The notes beneath the pieces were generated by a model that saw only the letters and a list, made by a program, of their open reading frames with translations, had not been told where the DNA came from and did no database searches. The translations under genes and the position numbers were made by a program. Of a stretch of DNA of 64,000 nt, positions 44,364 to 56,801 are shown piece by piece. Origin of the DNA: Desulfobacterales bacterium HSG16 (GTDB lineage: Bacteria > Desulfobacterota > Desulfobacteria > Desulfobacterales > HSG16); NCBI GenBank assembly GCA_030377965.1, contig JAUCGE010000005.1, forward strand, positions 18,770 through 82,769, given 5' to 3'. Numbering within the stretch: position 1 is the first letter of the stretch; each line of letters starts with the position of its first letter.

Positions 44364-44502
44364 AGAATTTTTGTGGAAGATGGGCAAAAAAACATGTCCA
44401 CTGCAATATGATAAAACTTTTGCACAGGCACTTATTTTTTTTATAGGCACAAAAAAAATGCCGTAAGCTGCTGTGCCAGACCCCGAAAAGACTTGATACA
44501 AA

Positions 44503-47323
<2,821 letters not shown>

Positions 47324-47349
47324 TCTGTAAAACATGAAAGGTGGCCCAC

Positions 47350-47634
47350 ATGGATAAAAAAACAAGAGCTGAGATCATTATCAGAGGAAAAGTGCAGGGA
47401 GTCTTTTTCAGGGTTGAGACACAGAAAGCAGCTAAAAGAATCGGCGGCGTTTCCGGATGGGTGAGAAACAAAGCCGACGGGAGTGTACAGGCAGTGTGCG
47501 AGGGGGATGAAACCAGCATTCAGTCCATGATAAAGTGGTGCAACACAGGTTCACCCTCAGCCAGGGTAGATGACGTGGAAGTGGTGTGGAAAGATTATTC
47601 AGGTAAGTTCGACGGATTCGAGATTACCTATTAG
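47350..47634 (+). CDS. acyP: Acylphosphatase
   Basis: 94 residues from the ATG at 47350, with AAAGGTGG as ribosome binding site. Catalytic Arg is in KVQGVFFRVET and Asn in GWVRNKADGSV, with the usual VQAVCEGDE following. It hydrolyses acyl phosphates. The gene follows ligA by 26 bp and ends before a large hairpin. Confidence 0.93.
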   Translation: MDKKTRAEIIIRGKVQGVFFRVETQKAAKRIGGVSGWVRNKADGSVQAVCEGDETSIQSMIKWCNTGSPSARVDDVEVVWKDYSGKFDGFEITY

Positions 47635-47644
47635 ATAAGAATAG

Positions 47645-47707
47645 AGCGGTCTATCTGTTTGATTGTATTATAAATAATTACAAGCAGATAAACCGCTGTG
47701 TTTTTTT
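47645..47707. terminator. Bidirectional terminator between acyP and hup
   Basis: AGCGGT-TATCTG pairs with CAGATA-ACCGCT around a long AT loop, followed by TGTTTTTTT on the plus strand. It lies between convergent genes and can serve both. Confidence 0.75.
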
Positions 47708-47978
47708 AAACAGCATCCCGAAGTTTTTTTCCAGGTTTGAACTTCACGACATTACATGCCTTGATTTTGATCTCTTCGCCGGTCTGGGGATTGCGCCCCT
47801 TGCGGGCTTTGCGCCGGATCTTGGAAAATGTACCAAAACCAACCAGAGTCACTTTACCTTCTTTTTTCTTCAAAGCTTTGGTCACATTGTCCATGAAAGA
47901 ATCCAGGGAAGCTGCTGCTGCAACCTTTGAGATACCTGCGTCTTCAGCAATGCTTTCAATCAATTCTGCTTTTGTCAT
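47706..47978 (-). CDS. hup: DNA-binding protein HU
   Basis: 90 residues, a complete HU/IHF-family nucleoid protein: MTKAELIESIAEDAGISK, FGTFSKIRRKARKGRNPQTG (the DNA-clamping arm with its Pro) and NVVKFKPGKKLRDAV. The sequence is closer to HU than IHF. AAGGGGG stands before the ATG. Confidence 0.95.
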   Translation of the reverse strand: MTKAELIESIAEDAGISKVAAAASLDSFMDNVTKALKKKEGKVTLVGFGTFSKIRRKARKGRNPQTGEEIKIKACNVVKFKPGKKLRDAV

Positions 47979-48381
47979 TGTACTACCCCCTTTTGGTATT
48001 AGTTAATCGTACTCTCTTTTTTGCTCAATATAGTAGCTATATGCGGTTGTCAACATAAATCAGCATATATCAACGCTTTTTTAATTTTTTTTTTCTCAAT
48101 CCTGCTTCAATTGCAGTTTCAGAAACTTCGATTTGCCCAAAAGCTCTATTATCAAGTCTATGCGGTAAGGTGATTTTTCAGTTTTTGAAAAAAAGGGCAG
48201 CATGACACATGCAGATATATAAGACAAAGGGAAAACAGGGTGTACTAAAAAACGTAATCTTTTTAACTGCTTGATAAAATTGAAATAATTTAAAACTGAA
48301 CCAAGGCGGGATAGAATACTAAGAAGAAACGGTACAAGGCATGGCCTGACAGATACAGGCCATGCCGTGTTTTTTTTACGT
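47979..48381. other. Intergenic region between hup and ftsY; strong hairpin with plus-strand T-tract
   Basis: Both flanking genes are on the minus strand. Near hup a minus-strand TTGACA (rc of 48051-48056) with TATATT about 15 bp on may be its promoter. At 48338-48366 GGCATGGCCTG and CAGGCCATGCC form a perfect 11-bp stem followed by GTGTTTTTTTT on the plus strand (to 48377). Read on the minus strand it would follow the ftsY stop but lacks a good T-run, so it looks like a terminator for an unannotated plus-strand transcript. No open frame precedes it. Confidence 0.5.
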
Positions 48382-49629
48382 CTAAATCAGTGAACGGGCG
48401 AACTGGGCGGAATCGAATTCCTGTAAATCATCAACCTGCTCCCCAACTCCAATATATTTCAAGGGAATATCGAGAGTATCGCAGATACTGACCACTATAC
48501 CGCCTCTTGCTGTCCCATCCAGCTTGGTAAGTACCAGGCCGGTAACATTTTCAAGAGCTTCATTGAACATTTTTGCCTGGGAAAGAGCATTCTGGCCTGT
48601 TGTGGCATCCAGAACAAGAAGGATTTCATGGGGAGCGTCCGGGATTTTCTTGCGAATGGCTCTCTGTATTTTTTTCAATTCTTCCATGAGATTCACTTTT
48701 GTATGAAGCCTTCCGGCGGTATCGATCAGCACCAGATCCATGTCTCTGGCTACAGCCGCCTCCACGCTGTCATAGGCTACAGCCGCAGGATCGGCGTTAT
48801 CTCTGTGCCGGACAATATCCGCATCTGCGCGTTTGGCCCATATGTCGAGCTGCTCAACTGCCGCAGCCCTGAATGTGTCGCCTGCCCCGATCAGCACTTT
48901 TTTGCCTCGGTCAGTTTCTTTTGCAGCGATTTTTCCTATGGTAGTGGTCTTTCCGACTCCGTTTACCCCTACAATCATGACCACATGGGGTTTTTGTGTC
49001 ACAATAGCCTGTATGTCTCCAGCCGGTTTCATAAGAGCTTCAATTTCGGATCTGAGAACCTCTCTTAACCCTTTGGCATTCGATATTTTTTTGGAAGATA
49101 TGGTAATTTTTTCCATCAAATCCATTGTGGTCTGGACACCAATGTCTGCGGTAATCAAAATTTCTTCAAGTTCTTCGAGAAGATCGTCATCAACTTTCCG
49201 TTTGATTGCAAACAATTCATCAACATCCGTGTTCAGGACTTTCCGTGTTTTTGAAAGCCCCTTTCTCAATCGCTTGACAATACCTCCAGACTCCGCTGGC
49301 GAATCTTCGGAAATTTGCGGTGAAGAAATTTTATCTTCACTTGTGCTTTCTGTTTCTTCCCTGCCCGTATCTTCAGCTTTATCTTTGGTCTTAGCTTTGT
49401 CTTTGGCCTTAGCTTTGTCTTTGGCCTTAGCTTTATCTTTGGTCTTAGCTTTGTCTTTTGTCTTAGCTTTGTCTTTTGTCTTAGCTTTGTCTTTTGTCTT
49501 AGCTTTATCTTTTGTCTCAGCTTTGTCTTTGGACTCTTCAGGCTGTTTTTTCTTTTCCAAAGGCTCTTTGTTTTTGTCTGTTTCTTTATTTTCGTTTTTC
49601 TTATTCTTTTTCTTCCAGATGAACCCCAT
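48382..49629 (-). CDS. ftsY: Signal recognition particle receptor FtsY with repetitive Lys-rich N-terminus
   Basis: 415 residues from the ATG at 49629 (MGFIWKKKNKKNEN); the upstream frame overlaps smc. The NG GTPase domain has GVNGVGKTTTIGKIA, DTFRAAAVEQL, DTAGRLHTKVNLMEEL and TKLDGTARGG. It receives SRP-ribosome complexes at the inner membrane. The N-terminal A domain (~residues 10-100) is almost pure Lys/Asp/Glu with eight or so copies of KDKAKT/KDKAKA, unlike the usual Glu-rich A domain. It overlaps the end of smc by 29 bp. Confidence 0.95.
   Translation of the reverse strand: MGFIWKKKNKKNENKETDKNKEPLEKKKQPEESKDKAETKDKAKTKDKAKTKDKAKTKDKAKTKDKAKAKDKAKAKDKAKTKDKAEDTGREETESTSEDKISSPQISEDSPAESGGIVKRLRKGLSKTRKVLNTDVDELFAIKRKVDDDLLEELEEILITADIGVQTTMDLMEKITISSKKISNAKGLREVLRSEIEALMKPAGDIQAIVTQKPHVVMIVGVNGVGKTTTIGKIAAKETDRGKKVLIGAGDTFRAAAVEQLDIWAKRADADIVRHRDNADPAAVAYDSVEAAVARDMDLVLIDTAGRLHTKVNLMEELKKIQRAIRKKIPDAPHEILLVLDATTGQNALSQAKMFNEALENVTGLVLTKLDGTARGGIVVSICDTLDIPLKYIGVGEQVDDLQEFDSAQFARSLI
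49375..49531 (-). repeat. 18-bp tandem repeat in ftsY
   Basis: Units of the kind AAAGACAAAGCTAAGACC (minus strand), about eight copies, coding KDKAKT. Frame is kept for any copy number. The opposite strand is open for 276 codons because of the repeat but that frame is not a gene. Confidence 0.85.
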
Positions 49630-52600
49630 GATGCTTTTCCTCTTTTCTTTCCAGATTGACTGATACGATTTTTGAAATTCCCTTTTCTTCCATTGTAACA
49701 CCGAAAAGGATATCGGCAAATTCCATGCTGTGTTTTTTATGTGTAATCAAAATGATCTGAGATTGTTCCCCGATGACTCTCAACAAATCGTTGAACCTGT
49801 GAACATTGGCTTCGTCCAGGGGAGCGTCTATTTCGTCCATTATACAAAAAGAGGCTGGTTTGATTAAAAAAATCGAAAAAATAAAGGCGATAGCGGAAAG
49901 TGCTTTTTCGCCGCCTGACAAAAGGCTTAACCTGGTAAGTTTCTTGCCCGGCGGATGAACCATAAATTCCACACCTGATTCGAGAGGTTTGTCCGGTTCC
50001 GTCATTACAAGGCTCGCTGTTCCGCCTTCGAAAAGTTTTGGAAATAACTCTCCAAGTTTTTTATTCACCTGATTCAGGGTGTTTACAAATCGTTCCTGGG
50101 TTATCCTGTTGATTTTTCTGATGACCTTATGCAGATCATCAACTGCCTTTACAAGGTCAGTCTTCTGCTTGTCAAGAAAGGTGAATCTTTCTTCGAGTGC
50201 TTCATATTCTTCGATAGCGCCCAGATTGACATTCCCGATTTTTGCCATCCTGTTTTTGTATTCGGCAAGCTCTTTTTCCACATCTTTGATGTTATCGGGT
50301 TTGTGGGATGCCTGATTTGAATTTGTTATGGACTCGTTCATGAATGCGGTTAAAGGTCGATGATACTTTTCTTCAATGCGGCTTGCAATATTGTCCCGTT
50401 CGAGTTTCTTTTTGGATAATTCAAGTTCGATCTCATTGTTTTTTCTGGATATTTCTTCTTTCTTCTTTCGGATTTCGGAAATTGAGACATCATTTTCTTT
50501 CAAACTGGAATCTATTTTATTGAATTCATTCTCTTTTTCATCAATGGTCTGATCAAGACTTTCCATTTCACGATAGAAATTTTTTATCTTTTCCCGGTAT
50601 TCTGTGACACTAAGTTTTGCCGCCTCTCGTTTCCTGTTTTTAAGTTCAATATCTTTTGATAACTGTTCCATCCGGTTCAGGCCGTCCTTTTGAAACTCGG
50701 TAAGTCGTTTTAAAGTGCCTGCACTGTTTTCCAACCGGGTGTTCAAAGATGTCAGGGTAAGCTTTAAATCGACTATATTACTATCGAATTTTTCCATTTT
50801 CACAGATTCTGCATCAATCTGCCTGTTTACTGCGGCAATCTGTTTTTTTGCGATTCCAATCTCTTCAGTAACGCTTTCAATGGCCTTTGAATGTTTTTCT
50901 ATCTCGTCATCCATATCAATTTCTTCGTCAGCCAGTTGATCCTGTTCGGCTTGTATCATACTGAGATGGCGGTTGGCGTGCTTGAGTTCCTCGCCGATTC
51001 TCAGGCACTCTTTTTCAGCATCATTTCTTTCATCTATCAGCCGGTCTTTGGATTCTGTATTTTCTTCAAGCCTGGCTTCTATACCTTTTGCCTGTGATTC
51101 CAATTCGTCGAGTTGTGTTTTTGCAGTCCTATATTCATTATCAAGGTCTGCAATCTGCTTTTCTATGTTTCTTATCTGTTGTTTTCTGGCAAGAATTCCG
51201 GATTCGTGGTCACTGCTTCCGCCGGACATGATTCCTGTCGATGTCACAATATCTCCTGAAAGAGTCACAAATGTCAGCCCATCATGTTCTTTGACCAGCG
51301 AGAGAGCTTCTTCCAGTGTTTCGGCAAGCCGGATATGGCCTGTCAATGCACGAGCTACATGTTCAAATTCGGGTTTAACCTTTATATATCGCAACAACTC
51401 CCGGTTTGGTCCGGGAAGTTCTTTTTCATGAATCGGCTTTAAATCGGAACCGGATACGGAATTGACATCAGGACATGAAACAGACAGAGGGACAAAACCG
51501 CTTCTGCCGTTGTTTGAAGACTTGAGAAAATCAATTGCTGTCAATCCTGTGTCAAAAGAATCAATAAGAATGTACTGGAGAGTCTCTCCAAGAGCGGCTT
51601 CGGTTGCCATTTCGAATTCAGGTTCAGATTCGATAATGTCAGCCACTGTGCATATAATGTTTTTTTCATTAAAAAGATTTGGAGAATCTGCATGATCAGA
51701 CAGATCAGCCGGGGCTGCTGTGCCGGACATATCAGCGGCATCAATATCAGCAGCATCGGGCAGCTCGACTGAACGGGCCTTTTGCTTCATAATGGCCTGA
51801 ACTCCTTTTTGATACCCCTCGAAGTTCTCCTCTATTTTTTTCAAAGTCTGATACTGGGAACTCAATGTCTTTCGCTCAAGATCAATGGTCTGAGTCTGCC
51901 TGGCCCTTGTTGTGAGCCTGATGTTTGTTTCATCAAGACTTTTTTTTATCTTGTCAATATCTGAATTGATATATGAAAGTTCCTGCTGTGCGGATTCAAG
52001 TTGAATGCGGCACTGTCTTTCTCTGTCCGTAATAGTTGAAACCTTGTTCCGGGCAATGGCAGCTTCCTCATCTGTTCGTTTAAGTCGCCTTTTCAGATTT
52101 TCTTTGTTGCCCGAAGCATTTAAAAAAATGTTTTTATATTCGGCCTCCCGCGCTATGAGTTTCATATGCTCGGCTTTGACGGTTTCCAGAGTCTGATTCA
52201 AAGCATTGCTTTGCTCTCTGATATGAGCTGAATCCTCATTTTCCTTTTCAAGCAGTTTTTTCGTTGCATCCAGATCTTTTTGAATGGTTTCGTTTTCCTG
52301 CTCGATTTGAGATACATCCTGTAAAATTTTTTCGTTTTTCCCGGCAAGATCCATTCCAGCGCCTTCCAATGCGCCGCTTTCTTCAGCTAAACGGGAAATT
52401 TCTTTTTCCAGGTGATTCATATCGTTTTCAAGCTTGTCGGTATCACGCCGGATTTTGAACCTGTCTGATTTGAACCTGGCAAGTTTCTCATTTTTTTCAG
52501 AAAGTTCCAGACGTATCGTTTCGACGGATGCATCCAGAGAATGCAGTTTTACTGCCTGTTCCATATCCGAATTCCGCAGGTTTGTGAGCAATTCTTCATG

Positions 52601-53338
52601 TTTATAAACATCCTGGGTGAGACGATCATAATGAAAACTTGCACATTGTACATCAAGATCCTTGATTTTTGCCTGATATTTTTTATACCGCTCCGCTTTT
52701 TTTGCCTGCCTGTCAAGTCCTTTCATCTGCCGGCTTATTTCCGTGATGATATCGTTTGCCCGCAAAAGATTCTGATTGGTGGCATCAAGCTTTCGTTCAG
52801 CTTCTTTTTTCCGGGTTTTATATCTTGTTACTCCGGCAGCTTCCTCAATAAAACGCCGTCTTTCTTCAGGCCCTGCATCTGTAATAGCGCCGATATTGCC
52901 CTGCTGGATTACTGAATATGACCTGCTTCCCATACCTGATCCTAAGAAAATATTCCGAATATCCTTGAGCCGGCCGGGTCGTTTGTTGATCAGATATGCA
53001 CTTTCGCCGGACCTGAAAAGCCGACGGGTCAGCATGATTTCTGTAAGGTCTCTGAATTCTTCAGGGCAGGACCCATTGTCGTTTGCCAGTATCAATGAAA
53101 CTTCGGCCATATTCAAAGGGGATTTTCCGCTCGTTCCCGCGAAAATTATATCCTCCATTGATTTTCCCCGGAGCTGTTTGACGCTCTGCTCTCCCATTGC
53201 CCATCTCAGGGCATCCACGACATTGCTCTTGCCGCAGCCATTGGGACCTACTATAGCGGAAACACCTTCGGGAAATTCAATCACTGCCTTTTCATAAAAG
53301 GACTTGAATCCGAATATTTCCATTTTTTTCAGTCTCAT
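49601..53338 (-). CDS. smc: Chromosome segregation protein SMC
   Basis: 1245 residues. N-terminal Walker A GPNGCGKSNVVDALRWAMG; a long coiled coil interrupted at ~520-680 by the hinge (FIPLSV-type here FVPLSV, SGDIVTSTGIMSGGS); a second coiled coil; C-terminal signature LLSGGEKALSAIAF and Walker B FCIMDEIDAPLDEANV. The complete ATPase of the bacterial condensin. The hinge is preceded by an Asp/Ala-rich insert near 500-530. It precedes and overlaps ftsY, as a two-gene unit. Confidence 0.97.
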   Translation of the reverse strand: MRLKKMEIFGFKSFYEKAVIEFPEGVSAIVGPNGCGKSNVVDALRWAMGEQSVKQLRGKSMEDIIFAGTSGKSPLNMAEVSLILANDNGSCPEEFRDLTEIMLTRRLFRSGESAYLINKRPGRLKDIRNIFLGSGMGSRSYSVIQQGNIGAITDAGPEERRRFIEEAAGVTRYKTRKKEAERKLDATNQNLLRANDIITEISRQMKGLDRQAKKAERYKKYQAKIKDLDVQCASFHYDRLTQDVYKHEELLTNLRNSDMEQAVKLHSLDASVETIRLELSEKNEKLARFKSDRFKIRRDTDKLENDMNHLEKEISRLAEESGALEGAGMDLAGKNEKILQDVSQIEQENETIQKDLDATKKLLEKENEDSAHIREQSNALNQTLETVKAEHMKLIAREAEYKNIFLNASGNKENLKRRLKRTDEEAAIARNKVSTITDRERQCRIQLESAQQELSYINSDIDKIKKSLDETNIRLTTRARQTQTIDLERKTLSSQYQTLKKIEENFEGYQKGVQAIMKQKARSVELPDAADIDAADMSGTAAPADLSDHADSPNLFNEKNIICTVADIIESEPEFEMATEAALGETLQYILIDSFDTGLTAIDFLKSSNNGRSGFVPLSVSCPDVNSVSGSDLKPIHEKELPGPNRELLRYIKVKPEFEHVARALTGHIRLAETLEEALSLVKEHDGLTFVTLSGDIVTSTGIMSGGSSDHESGILARKQQIRNIEKQIADLDNEYRTAKTQLDELESQAKGIEARLEENTESKDRLIDERNDAEKECLRIGEELKHANRHLSMIQAEQDQLADEEIDMDDEIEKHSKAIESVTEEIGIAKKQIAAVNRQIDAESVKMEKFDSNIVDLKLTLTSLNTRLENSAGTLKRLTEFQKDGLNRMEQLSKDIELKNRKREAAKLSVTEYREKIKNFYREMESLDQTIDEKENEFNKIDSSLKENDVSISEIRKKKEEISRKNNEIELELSKKKLERDNIASRIEEKYHRPLTAFMNESITNSNQASHKPDNIKDVEKELAEYKNRMAKIGNVNLGAIEEYEALEERFTFLDKQKTDLVKAVDDLHKVIRKINRITQERFVNTLNQVNKKLGELFPKLFEGGTASLVMTEPDKPLESGVEFMVHPPGKKLTRLSLLSGGEKALSAIAFIFSIFLIKPASFCIMDEIDAPLDEANVHRFNDLLRVIGEQSQIILITHKKHSMEFADILFGVTMEEKGISKIVSVNLERKEEKHHGVHLEEKE

Positions 53339-53653
53339 CTAAAGCGTCTTCTCCATAAAAAGCAAAATTCGATAACGAACTATGATTATTTTTTCTTAAA
53401 GCCAATATCTTATGGGGTTAATAAGTTCAAGCTGTGAGATGTTCAAGAAGATTTTTTTGAAATAAATATTAAATTCGATACAAAAAAACAATAAAAGCTT
53501 GATATAATAGAATATTTTTAATTGTCTTAAAATTTGACAGAAAGCCATCCGCTGGTTCTCAGGCCGAAGCCTGGGAACCAGTGCATTGAAACAAACTGTC
53601 GGTTCATAGGGACAGGATTATGCGAACGGACAGATATATGCGAAAAAATGGGA
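53339..53653. other. Intergenic region between glnQ-type gene and smc
   Basis: 315 bp, AT-rich with no gene. It must contain the smc promoter on the minus strand. Its only clear structure is the palindrome at 53552-53581. Confidence 0.5.
53552..53581. repeat. REP-like palindrome 3 (second type)
   Basis: CTGGTTCTCAGGC and GCCTGGGAACCAG around CGAA, one mismatch. A decayed half-copy lies at 32341-32358. It differs from the type at 39373 and 44339 but shares the GGGAAC core. Confidence 0.8.
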
Positions 53654-54385
53654 TTAAAGAATCTGGCTCAAAAAAAGTTTTGTCCTGTCATTGGTTGGAT
53701 TTGTGAAAAAATGGTCAGGTGTACCTTCTTCCACAATAGCGCCATTGTCCATGAAAATAACCCTGTCTGCCACTTCTCTGGCAAAACCCATTTCATGAGT
53801 GACGACAACCATAGTCATGCCTTCTTTTGCAAGACTTTTCATGACATCAAGTACTTCCCCAACCATTTCAGGGTCAAGAGCCGAAGTAGGTTCGTCAAAG
53901 AGCATTATCTTAGGATTCATGGCCAATGCTCTGGCAATTGCCACACGCTGCTGCTGCCCGCCTGAAAGTTGATCTGGATATACGTTGGCTTTGTCGTCAA
54001 TTCCGACTTTTCTAAGCAGAGCCATAGCAGTTTCAGCGGCCTCTTCCTTGCTTCTTTTTCTCACGACACGCTGGGCCAGAGTTACGTTTTCGAGTACGCT
54101 CTTATGGGGGAAAAGATTGAAGGACTGAAAAACCATGCCAACTTCTGCCCGCACTCTGTTGATATCCGTTTTTGGATCAAGGATATCAACTCCGTCAATG
54201 AATATCTGGCCGGAGTTGGCTTCTTCAAGATGGTTGAGACAGCGAAGAAAAGTGCTTTTTCCAGAACCCGAAGGCCCGATGACTACTACCACCTCGCCTG
54301 CTTCTATCTTGTTGGTTACATCAACAAGGGCCTGTACCTCATGGGGTACATAAAAAGTTTTGTATACATTTTTGGCATCTATCAC
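53654..54385 (-). CDS. Polar amino acid ABC transporter ATP-binding protein
   Basis: 243 residues, GlnQ/HisP class: Walker [11 protein letters not shown]-loop FQSFNLFPH, signature [15 protein letters not shown], Walker [17 protein letters not shown] and H-loop [14 protein letters not shown]. Full length. It powers uptake of a polar amino acid with the permease whose stop overlaps its start (ATGA). Confidence 0.95.
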   Translation of the reverse strand: MIDAKNVYKTFYVPHEVQALVDVTNKIEAGEVVVVIGPSGSGKSTFLRCLNHLEEANSGQIFIDGVDILDPKTDINRVRAEVGMVFQSFNLFPHKSVLENVTLAQRVVRKRSKEEAAETAMALLRKVGIDDKANVYPDQLSGGQQQRVAIARALAMNPKIMLFDEPTSALDPEMVGEVLDVMKSLAKEGMTMVVVTHEMGFAREVADRVIFMDNGAIVEEGTPDHFFTNPTNDRTKLFLSQIL

Positions 54386-55386
54386 TGGATGAGGGTCCTC
54401 CTTTCCAGATACTGGACAAACATGGAAAGCGAAAAAGTCAATATCAGGTAAAGCAGGGCGCAGACAAACCAGAGTTCAAAAGGCTGAAGGCTGGTTGTCA
54501 CGACCTCGCGGGTTGCCTTGGTCAGTTCCCGGATGGCTATGATACCAAGCAGGGAAGAATCCTTGACCAGGCTGATGAACTGTCCTGCCAGCGGGGGCAG
54601 GATTCTAAGCATGGCCTGGGGAAGGATGACGTAAGTCATGGACTGGATATAGTTCATACCCAGAGATCTTGATGCTTCGGTCTGCCCCCGGTGTATGGAC
54701 TGGATACCGGCTCTGACCATTTCAGCTACATAAGCGCCTGTAAAACATGCAAGCGCTGCCACCCCGTACCACAGAGGAGGAAGATCTGGAAGTCCGTTTT
54801 TTGTAAGAAGAGTGTTGATCAGGGTTCCGAGAACGAAATACCAGATAAAAATCTGTACCAGCAAGGGCGATCCCCGGATCAGCTCGATATATGTGACAGA
54901 AGTCCATTTCAAAGCAGGGTTGGCTGATACTCTGGCAAGACCGGCGAACATTCCGATTACTATTCCGAAAACAATAGCGATGATACTGACCTTCATAGTC
55001 AGCCATAAACCCTGGAGGAGAATACCTGCCTGCCATTTTTTATAAACTCCCAGGGTATCACCGGCATAAATGATGTCTCCCTCACCTATCCTGATATCAT
55101 TTCCAGGAACAATATATTCTTCGCTCCCATCTGGACCTTTGACAAGGATGACAGTATTCTCTCCTTTTTGGGTCACTGATACTGCATCACCTTCAATTTC
55201 GGATTTGACCTCAGTCTCCACATTGGCCACGAAATAACGGGGAACCATATACCATCGCCAGGTATAGTCTATCTGAAGAGCACTGTACCACAAAAGAGCG
55301 CCTGCGCCGATCAGGATGAAAAAAAAGACACCCACCCAGAAGTAATAGCCGTCTTTTTTCCTCTTTATATTTGTATTTGAATTCAT
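54382..55386 (-). CDS. Polar amino acid ABC transporter permease with periplasmic insert
   Basis: 334 residues, about 100 longer than a normal GlnP/HisM permease. TM1 (~14-34) is followed by ~75 residues with a small beta-rich periplasmic section ([21 protein letters not shown]). The standard permease core then starts at [17 protein letters not shown]. The EAA loop contacting the ATPase is [22 protein letters not shown]. Only one permease gene is present, so the pump is probably a homodimer. Confidence 0.92.
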   Translation of the reverse strand: MNSNTNIKRKKDGYYFWVGVFFFILIGAGALLWYSALQIDYTWRWYMVPRYFVANVETEVKSEIEGDAVSVTQKGENTVILVKGPDGSEEYIVPGNDIRIGEGDIIYAGDTLGVYKKWQAGILLQGLWLTMKVSIIAIVFGIVIGMFAGLARVSANPALKWTSVTYIELIRGSPLLVQIFIWYFVLGTLINTLLTKNGLPDLPPLWYGVAALACFTGAYVAEMVRAGIQSIHRGQTEASRSLGMNYIQSMTYVILPQAMLRILPPLAGQFISLVKDSSLLGIIAIRELTKATREVVTTSLQPFELWFVCALLYLILTFSLSMFVQYLERRTLIQ

Positions 55387-55671
55387 AAAAAATTCGGCAA
55401 TAAAATCCCTGAATTTTTCAAATCAAAGGAGGATTTGCCGCCTCTTTAAAAGTGAGTTTGAGTTTGGAAGCCGCCACCCAAGTGTTGAGGAGGCTGCCTT
55501 CCGCTTTCGCTGGTAAGATCTGATAGAGTTTTACAGCCGCTGAATCTTTATCAGGGTTGCGATCCGCCTGTCGTATATAGGCCGACCCGTTACCATTATA
55601 TATATGAGTACAGGCCGACCTGTGTTTTTAACTCGATTTCTGATCAAAATTTTTGATCAATGCAAACAATC

Positions 55672-56499
55672 TTATTTCACGTTTTTGTACCAGTCTGTAC
55701 TCATGATCCACTTGTTGTAGATTCTGTCATAGCGGCCATCATTTTTGATCTGCCTCAGAAAATTGTTCAGAAAGTTCAGAAAGTCCGGATCTCCCTTGTT
55801 GATTGCCCATGCAAGAGGCTCATATGTAAAAGGTTCGTCCAGGAAAATCAGGTTGGATGTACCCTGCTGTGCCATGAATACAACGCAATTTGGTTTATCA
55901 TATACATACGCATCTGCCTTGCCATTAACAACTTCAAGGGCTGCTTCGGTTTCTGTCTCAAAGGATTTATATGTACACTTGGGGATCTTGCGTTTGACAG
56001 CCTGCTCGCCAGTGGTTCCGAGTTTGGAAGTCACGATGTATTTTGAATTGTTAAGGTCTTTGTAAGATTTGACCGTATCCTTATGTTTTTTGTTCAACAG
56101 AATGGTCTGTCCCACAATGATATTGGGGTCTGCAAACAATACCTTGAGATTTCGTTCCTGAGTAACAGTCATGCCGCTCATGATAATGTCGAATTTTCCG
56201 GTGATCAAAGAAGGAATGATGCCATCCCACGCTGTGTTGACAGGTACGAATTTGACTTTCATGGCTTTTGCCATCTCTTTTGCCATGTCGATATCGAATC
56301 CGACAAATCGACCGTTTTTATCTGTCAGTTCAAAGGGCATGTACCCAGCTTCAAAGCCTACTCTCAACTCGCCTTTTTTCAAAATCTTCTCCAGAGTCGA
56401 TTTTTTCGCGAGTTCAATATCCGCAGCAAATGATGTGCCACAGATATACAGGAATACCAGTGCAACGGAAATACAAGTCGTAAACAGTCCTTTTTTCAT
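55672..56499 (-). CDS. Polar amino acid ABC transporter substrate-binding protein
   Basis: 275 residues from the ATG at 56499, chosen for the GGAGGG site and signal peptide MKKGLFTTCISVALVFLYI...FAA. SBP_bac_3 fold: LRVGFEAGYMPFELTDKNGRFVGFDIDMAKEMAKAM, ITGKFDIIMSGMTVTQER, LGTTGEQAVKRKIP. The Arg that grips the alpha-carboxylate is in TQER. It lies 286 bp upstream of the permease in the same direction; that gap is AT-rich with two short AGGCCGACC copies and no gene. Confidence 0.93.
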   Translation of the reverse strand: MKKGLFTTCISVALVFLYICGTSFAADIELAKKSTLEKILKKGELRVGFEAGYMPFELTDKNGRFVGFDIDMAKEMAKAMKVKFVPVNTAWDGIIPSLITGKFDIIMSGMTVTQERNLKVLFADPNIIVGQTILLNKKHKDTVKSYKDLNNSKYIVTSKLGTTGEQAVKRKIPKCTYKSFETETEAALEVVNGKADAYVYDKPNCVVFMAQQGTSNLIFLDEPFTYEPLAWAINKGDPDFLNFLNNFLRQIKNDGRYDRIYNKWIMSTDWYKNVK

Positions 56500-56801
56500 G
56501 CTTTTTCCCTCCTTAGAATTATTGTATGGTTTATTTATACAGCGCAAAGATCATAAAGAAAAGATATCATCAGGTCAAGGAAAATAAGAAAACCATGCAG
56601 AAAATGGATAAGTATCTTATTTCTGAATGGCATATGGCGATGGTTCTTATTCGTCTTGACAGCAGCAATGGCAGATGGCTATTATTCATAGTTTTTTTGA
56701 ATATGATGCATATACGGGCTTTAAGATAATTTTTTTCGATAAAATCCCGAGCATTGATTTTGAAGTCTATAAATAAAAGAATCCGGAAGCGGAGGAGATA
56801 A
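56500..56801 (+). other. Intergenic region before pfp with likely promoter
   Basis: 302 bp between the divergent glnH-type and pfp genes; no gene seen. TTGACA at 56656-56661 and TATTAT at 56680-56685, spacing 18 bp, point toward pfp and are 117 bp from its start. Confidence 0.5.
56656..56685 (+). promoter_or_regulatory. Probable pfp promoter
   Basis: TTGACA - 18 bp - TATTAT, the only good sigma-70-like match in the gap upstream of the gene. Confidence 0.5.

Noticed and set aside
49375..49531. CRISPR-like array
   Set aside because: Contiguous 18-bp units without spacers inside the ftsY frame.
48833..49663. 276-codon open frame on the plus strand over ftsY
   Set aside because: Low-complexity Leu/Ser/Ala shadow of the KDKAKT repeat and the GTPase gene; no ribosome binding site or family.
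55387..55671. Lost gene between the ABC permease and binding-protein genes
   Set aside because: No open frame of useful length; only two short AGGCCGACC copies and AT-rich sequence.
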